64,000 nucleotides of DNA, taken from assembly GCF_014697425.1 (NCBI RefSeq), contig NZ_JACJRU010000009.1:62001-126000 (forward strand), given 5' to 3'. The notes beneath the pieces were generated by a model. It did no database searches. It was not told the origin of the DNA and worked only from the letters and a program-made list of their open reading frames with translations. Of the stretch, positions 22,475 through 28,879 are shown piece after piece. A program made the translations under genes and the position numbers. Origin of the DNA: Nostoc sp. FACHB-110 (lineage in GTDB: Bacteria; Cyanobacteriota; Cyanobacteriia; Cyanobacteriales; Nostocaceae). How positions within the stretch are numbered: position 1 is the stretch's first letter; each line of letters begins with the position of its first letter.

Positions 22475-22753
22475 TTATCTGCTCCCTGAGACTGTTAACT
22501 CCCCCTGCCGCGATTCTTTAAGGCTTGCAAGCTCTCGTCTCAACTCATCTATCTGAGTCTCCAGCCGATAAAAACGATCGCCTCCATTCTTTGGCTCAAC
22601 TGTAATTTGCCCATTAATAAATTTTTCGGCTAAAGCGACCAGCGCATCTGATTCGTTTAACCCTAGTTCTTTGGCCTTGTCGTTGAATTTATCTTTTAAA
22701 GTTTGCGTTACTCTGGCGGCCAGTCTTTTATCTGCCTTTTCTTCTATGTTCAT
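22475..22753 (-). CDS. RHH-like DNA-binding protein with coiled-coil tail, 92 aa
   Basis: Residues 8-48 (KRLAARVTQTLKDKFNDKAK, ELGLNESDALVALAEKFI) fit a ribbon-helix-helix dimer. Residues 60-82 (RFYRLETQIDELRRELASLK) form a coiled coil. Divergently across from it is the SWIM protein gene, and between them is an array of GTTAAC-centred sites at 13-bp spacing, the kind of operator such proteins use. A terminator follows the gene. Confidence 0.65.
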   Translation of the reverse strand: MNIEEKADKRLAARVTQTLKDKFNDKAKELGLNESDALVALAEKFINGQITVEPKNGGDRFYRLETQIDELRRELASLKESRQGELTVSGSR

Positions 22754-22784
22754 GCTAATTGACCTTTTTGGTTTGACCGACTGA

Positions 22785-22875
22785 GTTAACCCACAGTGTT
22801 AACCCACTTGGTTAACACGAGCATAGCACCACTAACTAGGACTATGGTAGCGTATTGGTTAACATGGTTGACGTG
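22785..22875. promoter_or_regulatory. GTTAAC operator array between divergent genes
   Basis: GTTAACCCAC occurs at 22785 and 22798 and GTTAACAC at 22811, an exact 13-bp period. A further GTTAAC lies at 22858 and GTTGACGTG at 22867. Equal spacing of short sites suggests cooperative binding by the adjacent RHH-like protein. Confidence 0.7.
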
Positions 22876-22976
22876 GTAAACAAACAAAGTTAAAGTAGAT
22901 TCATCCAATCAAAAAGCGATCGCTCCTGAGTCTGGAAAACTAAAGCGATCGCCTCAACCAAAAGGTTTAACTAATT

Positions 22977-23837
22977 ATGCAACAGATTTACACCCGCGAC
23001 ATCCTGAAAAATTTTTCAAGAACTCAGTTACACGAGATTTGCGACAAACTTTGTATTGCACACCGCCGCAGTAACGAAGATTGCATCAACGACATACTCG
23101 CCAAGCAACCACATTTAGTGGCTCAAGTTCAACCTCTAGCGCAACAAGAATTAGAGCAATACATCGAAGCTCAAGCCGAAGCCATTGCACCTGAGCAACA
23201 GCGCATGAAAAACAACTGCCAAGGTTATCAAGATGCTATTGCTGGTTTAGGGATGCAATCAAGTGACCCTTGCTACCGACTAGGCTGTGAACGTGGACTG
23301 CGTGATGTATCGCCGACACCAAAAGAAGATACAGGAAGTCAGGCGATCGTTTTTGAAAAAGTTGGCTCGACAGTTCACGGTGGTTTGTGGGAAGCAAACG
23401 TAAATGGGACTGTAGTTCGTATAGCTGCGGTCAATAATGGCTACAAAACTAATTTGACAGGCGATATTCTGCTCGTTGATTTCGGTATTGCTGTGAAAGA
23501 GTCGTTGTTAGCAGTTGCGAGGCTGGCCCCTAAAGAAGACCCATCCTTTGAAATTTACGCCACTGACGAGCCAGAAGTTTATGCAGTGTACAGCCACAAA
23601 CCAGGGCAAGAAACAAAACGGTATGAGGTGAACTTAGCAATCAATTCTTGCACCTGTCCTCACTACGAACATCGACATGAGCAAGAAGGATTTAGAGACA
23701 AACATATTGAGGCGGTGAAATTAGCGATCGCAATCCACACCGCACTGCCACAAGAAAGAGAAATGCTGCTTGATAAGCCGTTTGATGAACTGACTGATAG
23801 TGATTGGCAAGTTCTCAATCAATTGGTAGCAGCTTAA
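22977..23837 (+). CDS. SWIM-type zinc-finger protein, 286 aa
   Basis: The N-terminus (TRDILKNFSRTQLHEICDKL) resembles a short SAP-like DNA-binding helix pair. A beta domain lies in the middle (about 115-180). NSCTCPHYEHRHEQ with a following DKHIEAV (about 220-245) is a SWIM-like zinc site in which the second CxH is changed to a His-containing variant. SWIM domains bind nucleic acid or proteins. A palindrome copy at 23005-23018 encodes LKNFS. It is the first gene of the rightward accessory block. Confidence 0.65.
   Translation: MQQIYTRDILKNFSRTQLHEICDKLCIAHRRSNEDCINDILAKQPHLVAQVQPLAQQELEQYIEAQAEAIAPEQQRMKNNCQGYQDAIAGLGMQSSDPCYRLGCERGLRDVSPTPKEDTGSQAIVFEKVGSTVHGGLWEANVNGTVVRIAAVNNGYKTNLTGDILLVDFGIAVKESLLAVARLAPKEDPSFEIYATDEPEVYAVYSHKPGQETKRYEVNLAINSCTCPHYEHRHEQEGFRDKHIEAVKLAIAIHTALPQEREMLLDKPFDELTDSDWQVLNQLVAA
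23005..23018. repeat. Prophage palindrome copy 9, exact, near a gene start
   Basis: Exact TGAAAAATTTTTCA, 28 bp after the ATG of the SWIM protein gene. Confidence 0.9.
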
Positions 23838-23939
23838 ACCACAAGTTTTAGACTTCCGCACCTTGCGGATGATTACCTTGTTCAAAGCGATCGCCCTGGA
23901 CTGGACATCTGAAGCGATCGCTATTCACCACTACATGAG

Positions 23940-24173
23940 ATGAATAACATGAAATATATTGCACTTTCCTTAATTCTGCAAACAGCTTTGATTGGTGGGT
24001 TAGCCCATTTTGAAATCAATGCCAGAGATAAAGCACACATTTTTATCAACAGCAGCAATAATGACGACTATGTTCCACCCAATAATGGCAACCCAGAAAC
24101 GGGCAAAGGAACCGGGACACGGATTAAAGATTGTCGAGGCGGCGGCAGGCGTGATGGCTGCTCAGTAAGCTAG
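23940..24173 (+). CDS. Small exported protein, 77 aa
   Basis: A signal-peptide-like N-terminus (MKYIALSLILQTALIGGLAH) is followed by a polar, Gly/Asn-rich mature part with two Cys. A GGGAGGG/CCCTCCC hairpin follows the stop. The ATG at 23949 is an alternative start. Function unknown. Confidence 0.5.
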   Translation: MNNMKYIALSLILQTALIGGLAHFEINARDKAHIFINSSNNDDYVPPNNGNPETGKGTGTRIKDCRGGGRRDGCSVS

Positions 24174-24182
24174 TAAACAAAA

Positions 24183-24200
24183 GGGAGGGTTTTCCCTCCC
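24183..24200. terminator. GC-rich hairpin after the small exported protein gene
   Basis: GGGAGGG, TTTT loop and CCCTCCC form a perfect 7-bp stem. No long T-run follows on the plus strand; the minus strand has one. Confidence 0.55.
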
Positions 24201-24253
24201 AATATTCCCTTAAACTCTTTAAGAGCATTAGCTAATAGTAACAAAAGTGAATT

Positions 24254-24868
24254 ATGGACTTAGAAAAATTAATTGATAACGCTTACGGTAAGTACCAAGC
24301 CGAATTGAAAGCTGAGGAAGAAGCAAAATTGGCTGAAGAAAAAAAGTTGATAGATAAGTCAATATCCGTTTTTAAGGCAAATTTTGATCAGGTGATTTCA
24401 TCTGAATTACAGCAAGCACTTGGTATTGAAATTATAGGCAGTAAAACTCAATCGGTTCATGCTCGATTCGGTTACATGGGTTACTACTTCAAAATAACTA
24501 AATACGACGAAATTAGATGGAGAGTTGATAAAGGTAAATCAAATTTTGCTGCGGAGTGTCTTTTTGCGGAATGTTCCAATAATTTGATTAATCGCTTGTT
24601 GATTGCTTTAGGAGAAATCAAAGCGTCAGTAGAGCCACAGCATTCATCCATTCCAATTGAGGAACAAATCAAAAATATTCAAGACACCCTTGATCGCTGC
24701 TATGCAGATATTAAGGCGATTTCAGAATCGCAGTCGTGGAAGCAGTTGTGCGAAAAGTCAGGCGATCCAGAAATGAAAACTCACTTAGGCGATGCACGAA
24801 ATTATCTGAGTGAGGCGATGGACTGCGTTGACAGACTTTGTATTGAAGATATGGAGAAGCACTCATGA
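24254..24868 (+). CDS. Hypothetical accessory protein, 204 aa
   Basis: A charged helical N-terminus (ELKAEEEAKLAEEKKLIDKS) is followed by a small beta segment (SVHARFGYMGYYFKITKYDE) and a helical C-terminus. It overlaps the Rad52-like gene by the ATGA signature and is probably co-translated with it, which suggests a partner in recombination or DNA metabolism. No family recognised. Confidence 0.6.
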   Translation: MDLEKLIDNAYGKYQAELKAEEEAKLAEEKKLIDKSISVFKANFDQVISSELQQALGIEIIGSKTQSVHARFGYMGYYFKITKYDEIRWRVDKGKSNFAAECLFAECSNNLINRLLIALGEIKASVEPQHSSIPIEEQIKNIQDTLDRCYADIKAISESQSWKQLCEKSGDPEMKTHLGDARNYLSEAMDCVDRLCIEDMEKHS

Positions 24869-25617
24869 TCACTCCAGAAATCAGAGAAGAACTATGCCGC
24901 ATTCAAGCCGAGCTTAAAAAGCCCCTCTCTGCCAAACTTCATGAAGTTAGAGAGCTACCAGGAACCGATAAAAAATGGGTGTTTTTGCCTTGGCAAGTGA
25001 TACGCGATCGCCTTGATGAAGTAGCCCCCGAATGGCTAATAGATCACTCTGAGATTCAATACATGAACAACGATGCTATTTGTCGCTGTGGTATCACAAT
25101 TTTAGGGGTAAGAAAAGAGGCGATCGCATCTGTCCCAATCTCGTTAACAAGTGCCAAGGGCAAAGAAATGACTCGCGGTTCTGCGGCTGACAGATTAGCG
25201 GCAGAATCGATCAAGAATGCAGCTGAAGCTTGGGGTGTAGGACGCTATTTAGATGACCAGGAGTTCACTATCAAGTACCTCTGGGACAATAGACACCATC
25301 TGTCTGATGACATGAATCGAGAGTTGCAGTTGCTTATCAAGCAATACAAAATCGCCACTGGAATGATGCAGCCGCGTCCACAGATGCCTGCCAAAAAAGA
25401 AGCCGGAATATTGCCAACGCTTGCAGGGACACCAGATCGTAAATTACTCAACGCTGAGATTGAATCGGTGATGAACCGCAAGGGTATCTCCCTTGAGCAA
25501 GCTAAAAGTGCTTTGTCTGAATTGTTTGGGGTGAAATCCCGTTCTCAGTTAAGCGATAAGCAACTGCAAGAGTTTTTGGAGTATTTAAGGTCTAGTCGTG
25601 TGGAGGTGATTAAATGA
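24865..25617 (+). CDS. Rad52-like single-strand annealing protein, 250 aa
   Basis: The N-terminal 130 residues match the phage Rad52/Rad22 layout: WQVIRDRLDEVAPEWLIDHS, a central beta segment with CRCGITILGVRKEA, and RGSAADRLAAESIKNAAEAW followed by GVGRYLDDQEF. Such proteins form rings, bind single-stranded DNA and anneal it during phage recombination. The C-terminal 100 residues are variable, ending in a helical segment. It overlaps both neighbours by ATGA. The family call is good from the motif pattern. Confidence 0.8.
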   Translation: MITPEIREELCRIQAELKKPLSAKLHEVRELPGTDKKWVFLPWQVIRDRLDEVAPEWLIDHSEIQYMNNDAICRCGITILGVRKEAIASVPISLTSAKGKEMTRGSAADRLAAESIKNAAEAWGVGRYLDDQEFTIKYLWDNRHHLSDDMNRELQLLIKQYKIATGMMQPRPQMPAKKEAGILPTLAGTPDRKLLNAEIESVMNRKGISLEQAKSALSELFGVKSRSQLSDKQLQEFLEYLRSSRVEVIK

Positions 25618-26522
25618 CCACCAATATCCAATGGACGGATGAAACCTGGAATCCAATAGTCGGTTGCTCGCGCATAAGCCCTGGCTGCTCAAAATGTTAT
25701 GCAGCCACCGCCGCCGCATCCGCGAGACTTCAACAGTTTCCCCAATATCAAAAAGTGAAAGACTGGGATGGAACTGTAGAGTTTGTGAAAAACCAACTGC
25801 TCAAGCCATTGAGTTGGAAGAAACCTAAGAAAATTTTCGTCTGCTCAATGAGCGATTTATTCCACGAGAATGTGCCTGACGAGTGGATTGATAAGGTGAT
25901 GGCTGTAGCTGCTATTTGCCCTCAGCATACTTTTCAAATCCTTACAAAAAGGCCAGAACGTGCGCTGGAATACTTCACCAGCGAAAACCGATTTGCTTGT
26001 ATTGATTACCAAGCCTATGAAATTTTGAGGGCAGATAGAGCGCCTTACTACAGAGAACATCCCGTAGTTAAATTGCCTCTCAAAAATGTTTGGATTGGCA
26101 CAACAGTAGAGAATCAGGCGATGGCTAATAAGCGCATCCCTTTACTTCTACAAATCCCCGCAGTTATTCGATGGTTAAGCGTTGAGCCATTACTGGGCGA
26201 GATTGACTTACGTGAAGCAGGAATGATTCAGAGGCTAATTAGCGATAATTACGAATGGGAGAATATTTCCGAAGAAATTAGCTGGGTCGTGGTTGGCGGG
26301 GAATCTGGCAGTGGTGCGCGTCCTTGCAACCTTGCTTGGATGCGATCGCTTGCCCGTCAATGTCAAGATGCTGAGGTTCCTGCGTTTGTAAAGCAGTTGG
26401 GGAGCCGTCCATTTTATCTGAAATGCGGCGAGAAGTATCCTTACAAAATAAGCGATAAGAAGGGTGGGGTAATCACTGATTTTCCAGAGGATTTACAAAT
26501 CAGGCAATTTCCAAAACTATGA
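25614..26522 (+). CDS. Phage Gp37/Gp68 family (DUF5131) protein, 302 aa
   Basis: The hallmark WTDETWNPIVGCSRISPGCS followed by KCYAATAAA opens the protein; the clustered Cys resemble a radical-SAM-like [4Fe-4S] site, though the chemistry of this family is not settled. Further conserved segments are KIFVCSMSDLFHENVPDEWI, FQILTKRPERAL, WIGTTVENQ and VVVGGESGSGARP. It is common on mobile elements. It overlaps the previous stop by ATGA, and the next gene starts 4 bp before its end. Confidence 0.82.
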   Translation: MTTNIQWTDETWNPIVGCSRISPGCSKCYAATAAASARLQQFPQYQKVKDWDGTVEFVKNQLLKPLSWKKPKKIFVCSMSDLFHENVPDEWIDKVMAVAAICPQHTFQILTKRPERALEYFTSENRFACIDYQAYEILRADRAPYYREHPVVKLPLKNVWIGTTVENQAMANKRIPLLLQIPAVIRWLSVEPLLGEIDLREAGMIQRLISDNYEWENISEEISWVVVGGESGSGARPCNLAWMRSLARQCQDAEVPAFVKQLGSRPFYLKCGEKYPYKISDKKGGVITDFPEDLQIRQFPKL

Positions 26523-27041
26523 AAACAAAACTATTAATTTTAGATATGGATGGGACTGTGCGCCGCCCCAAATCGGCGCGAAGCAAGTTCATCGACGACC
26601 CACTCGACCAAGAAGTTATTCCAGAAGCACAAAGAGCGATCGCGCACTACAAAGCTCAAGACTGGATTATTGTTGGCGCAACTAACCAGGGCGGGGTGGC
26701 AGCCGGACACAAGCAGCTTGAAGATGCTATTCAAGAGCAATACCAAACCTTGAAACTTTGCCCCCAAATATGGTGCATATATTTCTGTCCAGATTACGAA
26801 GGGCTATTCTGTTGGCTTTCTACTCTCAAATCAGAAGAGGTAAGTTCTCCAATTCATTTAGGGTGGGGTGCGAAATATCGCGGTTCTTTCCGCAAGCCAG
26901 GGGCAGGAATGCTTTTAGCCGCAATTGAGAATGGCTTGGGGTATAGAAAACCAGAGCATCAAGTTTTGTATGTGGGCTAGTGATTGGTGGAATTCGTTGC
27001 CCCAAGAGGAAGAATTGGGCATTGATGATTTGCCTTATTAA
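26519..27041 (+). pseudogene. HAD-family phosphatase (PNKP-like), truncated by a deletion
   Basis: Motif I (ILDMDGTVRR), motif II (VGATNQGG) and the Lys of motif III (FRKPGAGM) are present, but the frame stops right after HQVLYVG, where the acidic motif IV (GDxxxD) should follow. The +1 frame then reads WASDWWNSLPQEEELGIDD and ends at 27041, the expected C-terminus of this family. A deletion between two TGGGC-type sequences would explain this. The remaining protein lacks metal-binding motif IV. The functional ancestor would have been a nucleic-acid 3' phosphatase-like enzyme. Confidence 0.65.
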
Positions 27042-27098
27042 GCTTGGAAACGCAGGCTTCCAGCCACAAATATAATTAGACAACTTTGGAGAAAAACC

Positions 27099-27431
27099 AT
27101 GTATAAACTCGAACTCATTCATGACAAAAACTGCCAACGCCTAGAAGTTGGCTTTCTAGAGGGAGTAACCGCCACTAACGAAGAATTGGTCAAGTATGTT
27201 GGCGAAAGACTTCCACGATTAATCGAAGACGAGTCAATGGCAGGACGTTTGCTCAAAATCAACGGCTCTCAATCTCTTCCTATCGCCTATCACATCGCTC
27301 ACAAGGTCGCTCACTTGTACGGGGCAATTGCGGTTTTCGATCCTAAATTAAGCGGCTATGTGGTCAGCATCAGCCATGACCCAGGATATAAATTGGGTCT
27401 GGTGTTGAGTGATGAGCCGATAATTATTTAA
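27099..27431 (+). CDS. Csx3/Crn3-like ring-nuclease family protein, candidate anti-CRISPR, 110 aa
   Basis: The second half matches the Csx3 family: RLLKINGSQSLPIAYHIAHK, then AHLYGAIAVFDPKLSGYVVS, then ISHDPGYKLG. His72 and Asp81 are nine residues apart with Lys at 83, the spacing I recall for the catalytic His/Asp/Arg set of archaeal Csx3 (Arg replaced by Lys). Csx3/Crn3 cleaves cyclic tetra-adenylate, the second messenger of type III CRISPR. No cas genes or CRISPR array occur in the window, and it sits between the accessory block and the integrase, 17 bp from the integrase stop. A viral anti-type III CRISPR role is inference. Confidence 0.82.
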   Translation: MYKLELIHDKNCQRLEVGFLEGVTATNEELVKYVGERLPRLIEDESMAGRLLKINGSQSLPIAYHIAHKVAHLYGAIAVFDPKLSGYVVSISHDPGYKLGLVLSDEPIII

Positions 27432-27436
27432 CTTGT

Positions 27437-27450
27437 TGAAAAATTTTTCA
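27437..27450. repeat. Prophage palindrome copy 10, exact, forming the integrase stop
   Basis: Exact TGAAAAATTTTTCA, 5 bp after the csx3-like stop; its last TCA is the TGA stop of the minus-strand integrase. Confidence 0.93.
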
Positions 27451-28530
27451 AGAACCCTGAGTAAACCGTTCAAATATCTCCCGATGATCGCCTTGCGTAA
27501 TGTGTCGTTGATACTCTCGAAGATGAATTAAGGGGGAATGCCCCATCCACTGGGCAGCGACAGCAGTCGGGATTTTATATTTAGTAGCAGCGCGAATCGC
27601 CCAGGCGTGGCGTAAATCATAAGTCGGGAAATCCACGCCGTAGCGTTTTAAAGCCTTATAAACTGTATTTCCTAAATCCTTCCAGGTTCTACCCTCCACA
27701 TTCACCTTGGAGGGCTTTTTATTTTCCCATAACTGCCAATCAGTCGCCCATTCAGGTGGTAGTGGAAATGCAATTCTAACTCCAGTCTTGCCATCGTCAA
27801 TTGTGCAGGTGCAAGGATACTGAGGACTAACAGTGGCAAAAAATATTTCATGGGGCCGACAGCCAAAGCAAGCAATTACACTAAATGCCCATTGCCATTC
27901 AGGATGAGCGATCGCATCCCTTACCGCTACAATTTCCGAATCTGAAGGTAGCTGGCGAATTATCTGCTTGCTGCTGGAATACTCGCCTTGATATTTTTTC
28001 AAGTCCACCTTCACTTTAGCGAACTTGGCGAGTTGCTCAAGCTTCTGGCACATCGTCCGCCGCGTCCAGGTATTGGCAGGGGTTGATACAGCTATGGCAA
28101 TTAAAATTTCAGGCGTTAAATTTTCACTCAATGGCAACTTATTAAAGCAAGCTTCGTAATGTCGCTTCCATGTCTGTTGCTTGGTCATATCATCACCCTT
28201 GGAAGCAAAGTACTCTTGCTTGAATTTCTCGATCCAATAAGCGCAATTTTGGGCGGGTTCCTTCTCTTCTCCCAGATACCGCCCCCAGTCAAATTCACCT
28301 TGCGCTAGTAGTCCGCCCACAATCTTGGCCTCAGCTTCTGCCCGTTGCAGTCCAGCGGGGTTGGCGTAGATGCCCAAAGGTAAATATTGCTGGTATGGTT
28401 TATCTTTGCCACTCCCTGGCTTAGGCGGAAATGTGGCCCGTAATGAGAGGCGATCGCCACGGGCCTCAACCTTCACCCCAATCTTGCCAGCTTTTAGGCG
28501 ATCGTTAACCGCCTCGATAGTCCATTTCAC
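27448..28530 (-). CDS. Tyrosine recombinase (phage integrase), 360 aa
   Basis: The catalytic residues can be seen: Arg in CFGCRPHEIF (about 225), the RHAWAIR box in YDLRHAWAIRAATK (about 306-312), and GHSPLIHLREYQRH with the nucleophilic Tyr (about 332-342). Residues 1-110 form an arm-binding and SAM-like N-terminus. The start is a GTG at 28530 that lies inside an 11-bp inverted repeat. The gene is next to a tRNA-Thr 3' end, the usual attachment site. Its stop codon comes from the dispersed palindrome. Confidence 0.92.
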   Translation of the reverse strand: MKWTIEAVNDRLKAGKIGVKVEARGDRLSLRATFPPKPGSGKDKPYQQYLPLGIYANPAGLQRAEAEAKIVGGLLAQGEFDWGRYLGEEKEPAQNCAYWIEKFKQEYFASKGDDMTKQQTWKRHYEACFNKLPLSENLTPEILIAIAVSTPANTWTRRTMCQKLEQLAKFAKVKVDLKKYQGEYSSSKQIIRQLPSDSEIVAVRDAIAHPEWQWAFSVIACFGCRPHEIFFATVSPQYPCTCTIDDGKTGVRIAFPLPPEWATDWQLWENKKPSKVNVEGRTWKDLGNTVYKALKRYGVDFPTYDLRHAWAIRAATKYKIPTAVAAQWMGHSPLIHLREYQRHITQGDHREIFERFTQGS

Positions 28531-28594
28531 TGTGCTAATCTTGCGCTAAAACACTTCTGTATTTGAGCATAATTTGAGGTAATTTAGCACAGTG
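28528..28594. promoter_or_regulatory. Inverted repeat around the integrase start, candidate arm/att region
   Basis: CACTGTGCTAA (28528-28538) and TTAGCACAGTG (28584-28594) are perfect 11-bp inverted copies, and the integrase GTG start is in the first. GCTAAA occurs twice more nearby. The segment lies between integrase and tRNA, so it may hold the integrase promoter and arm-type recombination sites. Confidence 0.6.
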
Positions 28595-28632
28595 TTATTA
28601 TGCTAAATCGCAACAGTCGCAATAAGCAAAAA

Positions 28633-28652
28633 AGCCGGAATTGGCTCCGGCT
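28633..28652 (-). terminator. Terminator of the tRNA-Thr gene
   Basis: AGCCGGA and TCCGGCT form a perfect 7-bp stem with a 6-base loop; on the minus strand TTTTTT follows directly. It lies 26 bp past the tRNA 3' end. Confidence 0.8.
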
Positions 28653-28677
28653 CTTGAAAGTATTGATTTATTGTAAA

Positions 28678-28749
28678 AGCCAGCAGCTGGATTTGAACCT
28701 GCGACCTTCCGATTACAAGTCGGATGCACTACCACTGTGCTATGCTGGC
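28678..28749 (-). tRNA. tRNA-Thr (anticodon TGT)
   Basis: On the minus strand the gene begins GCCAGCA and ends TGCTGGCT (7-bp acceptor stem plus discriminator T). The anticodon arm is TCCGA-CTTGTAA-TCGGA, giving anticodon TGT, and GGTTCAAATCC is the T-loop. The gene is 72 nt without CCA. The prophage integrase lies just downstream, so this tRNA is the probable attachment locus. Confidence 0.93.
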
Positions 28750-28836
28750 AAGGTGACCGCGCTCTTTGCACTCACCGATTTATTATTTTAGCATAAGCAA
28801 AATATTTGTCTAGAGGTTTGGCAAAAAATTAGTGAT

Positions 28837-28857
28837 GGGAATAGGGAATAGGGAATG
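28837..28857. repeat. Tandem heptamer repeat, GGGAATA x3
   Basis: GGGAATA, GGGAATA and GGGAATG stand in tandem in the 130-bp gap between tRNA-Thr and the FAD oxidoreductase gene. Confidence 0.8.
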
Positions 28858-28879
28858 GCAAGACCCTTACACCCTGTCT

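Larger units (their letters stand above)
1..28677. mobile_element. Prophage / phage-plasmid-like element, right part (left end outside window)
   Basis: The interval holds phage tail, scaffold and capsid genes, an early operon with ParB-like and replication-initiator-like genes, two XRE repressors, a Rad52-like protein and a terminal tyrosine integrase next to tRNA-Thr. The palindrome TGAAAAATTTTTCA recurs through it and was not found right of 27450. HIP1-type GCGATCGC sites occur at host-like frequency, which suggests long residence in cyanobacteria. The right limit is inferred from the integrase/tRNA arrangement; no att repeat can be defined because the left end is missing. Whether it is still inducible cannot be judged. 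Confidence 0.88.

Noticed and set aside
27099..27431. Csx3-like gene as part of a CRISPR-Cas locus
   Set aside because: No cas genes, CRISPR repeats or leader are present; the neighbours are phage genes and an integrase.
736..27450. The dispersed palindrome as ordinary rho-independent terminators
   Set aside because: The stem is AT-only apart from the outer G-C, there is no following T-run beyond the palindrome itself, and several copies lie within genes or before starts.
28600..28791. 63-aa reading frame over the tRNA region
   Set aside because: It runs antisense through the tRNA-Thr gene and its terminator; it is not coding.
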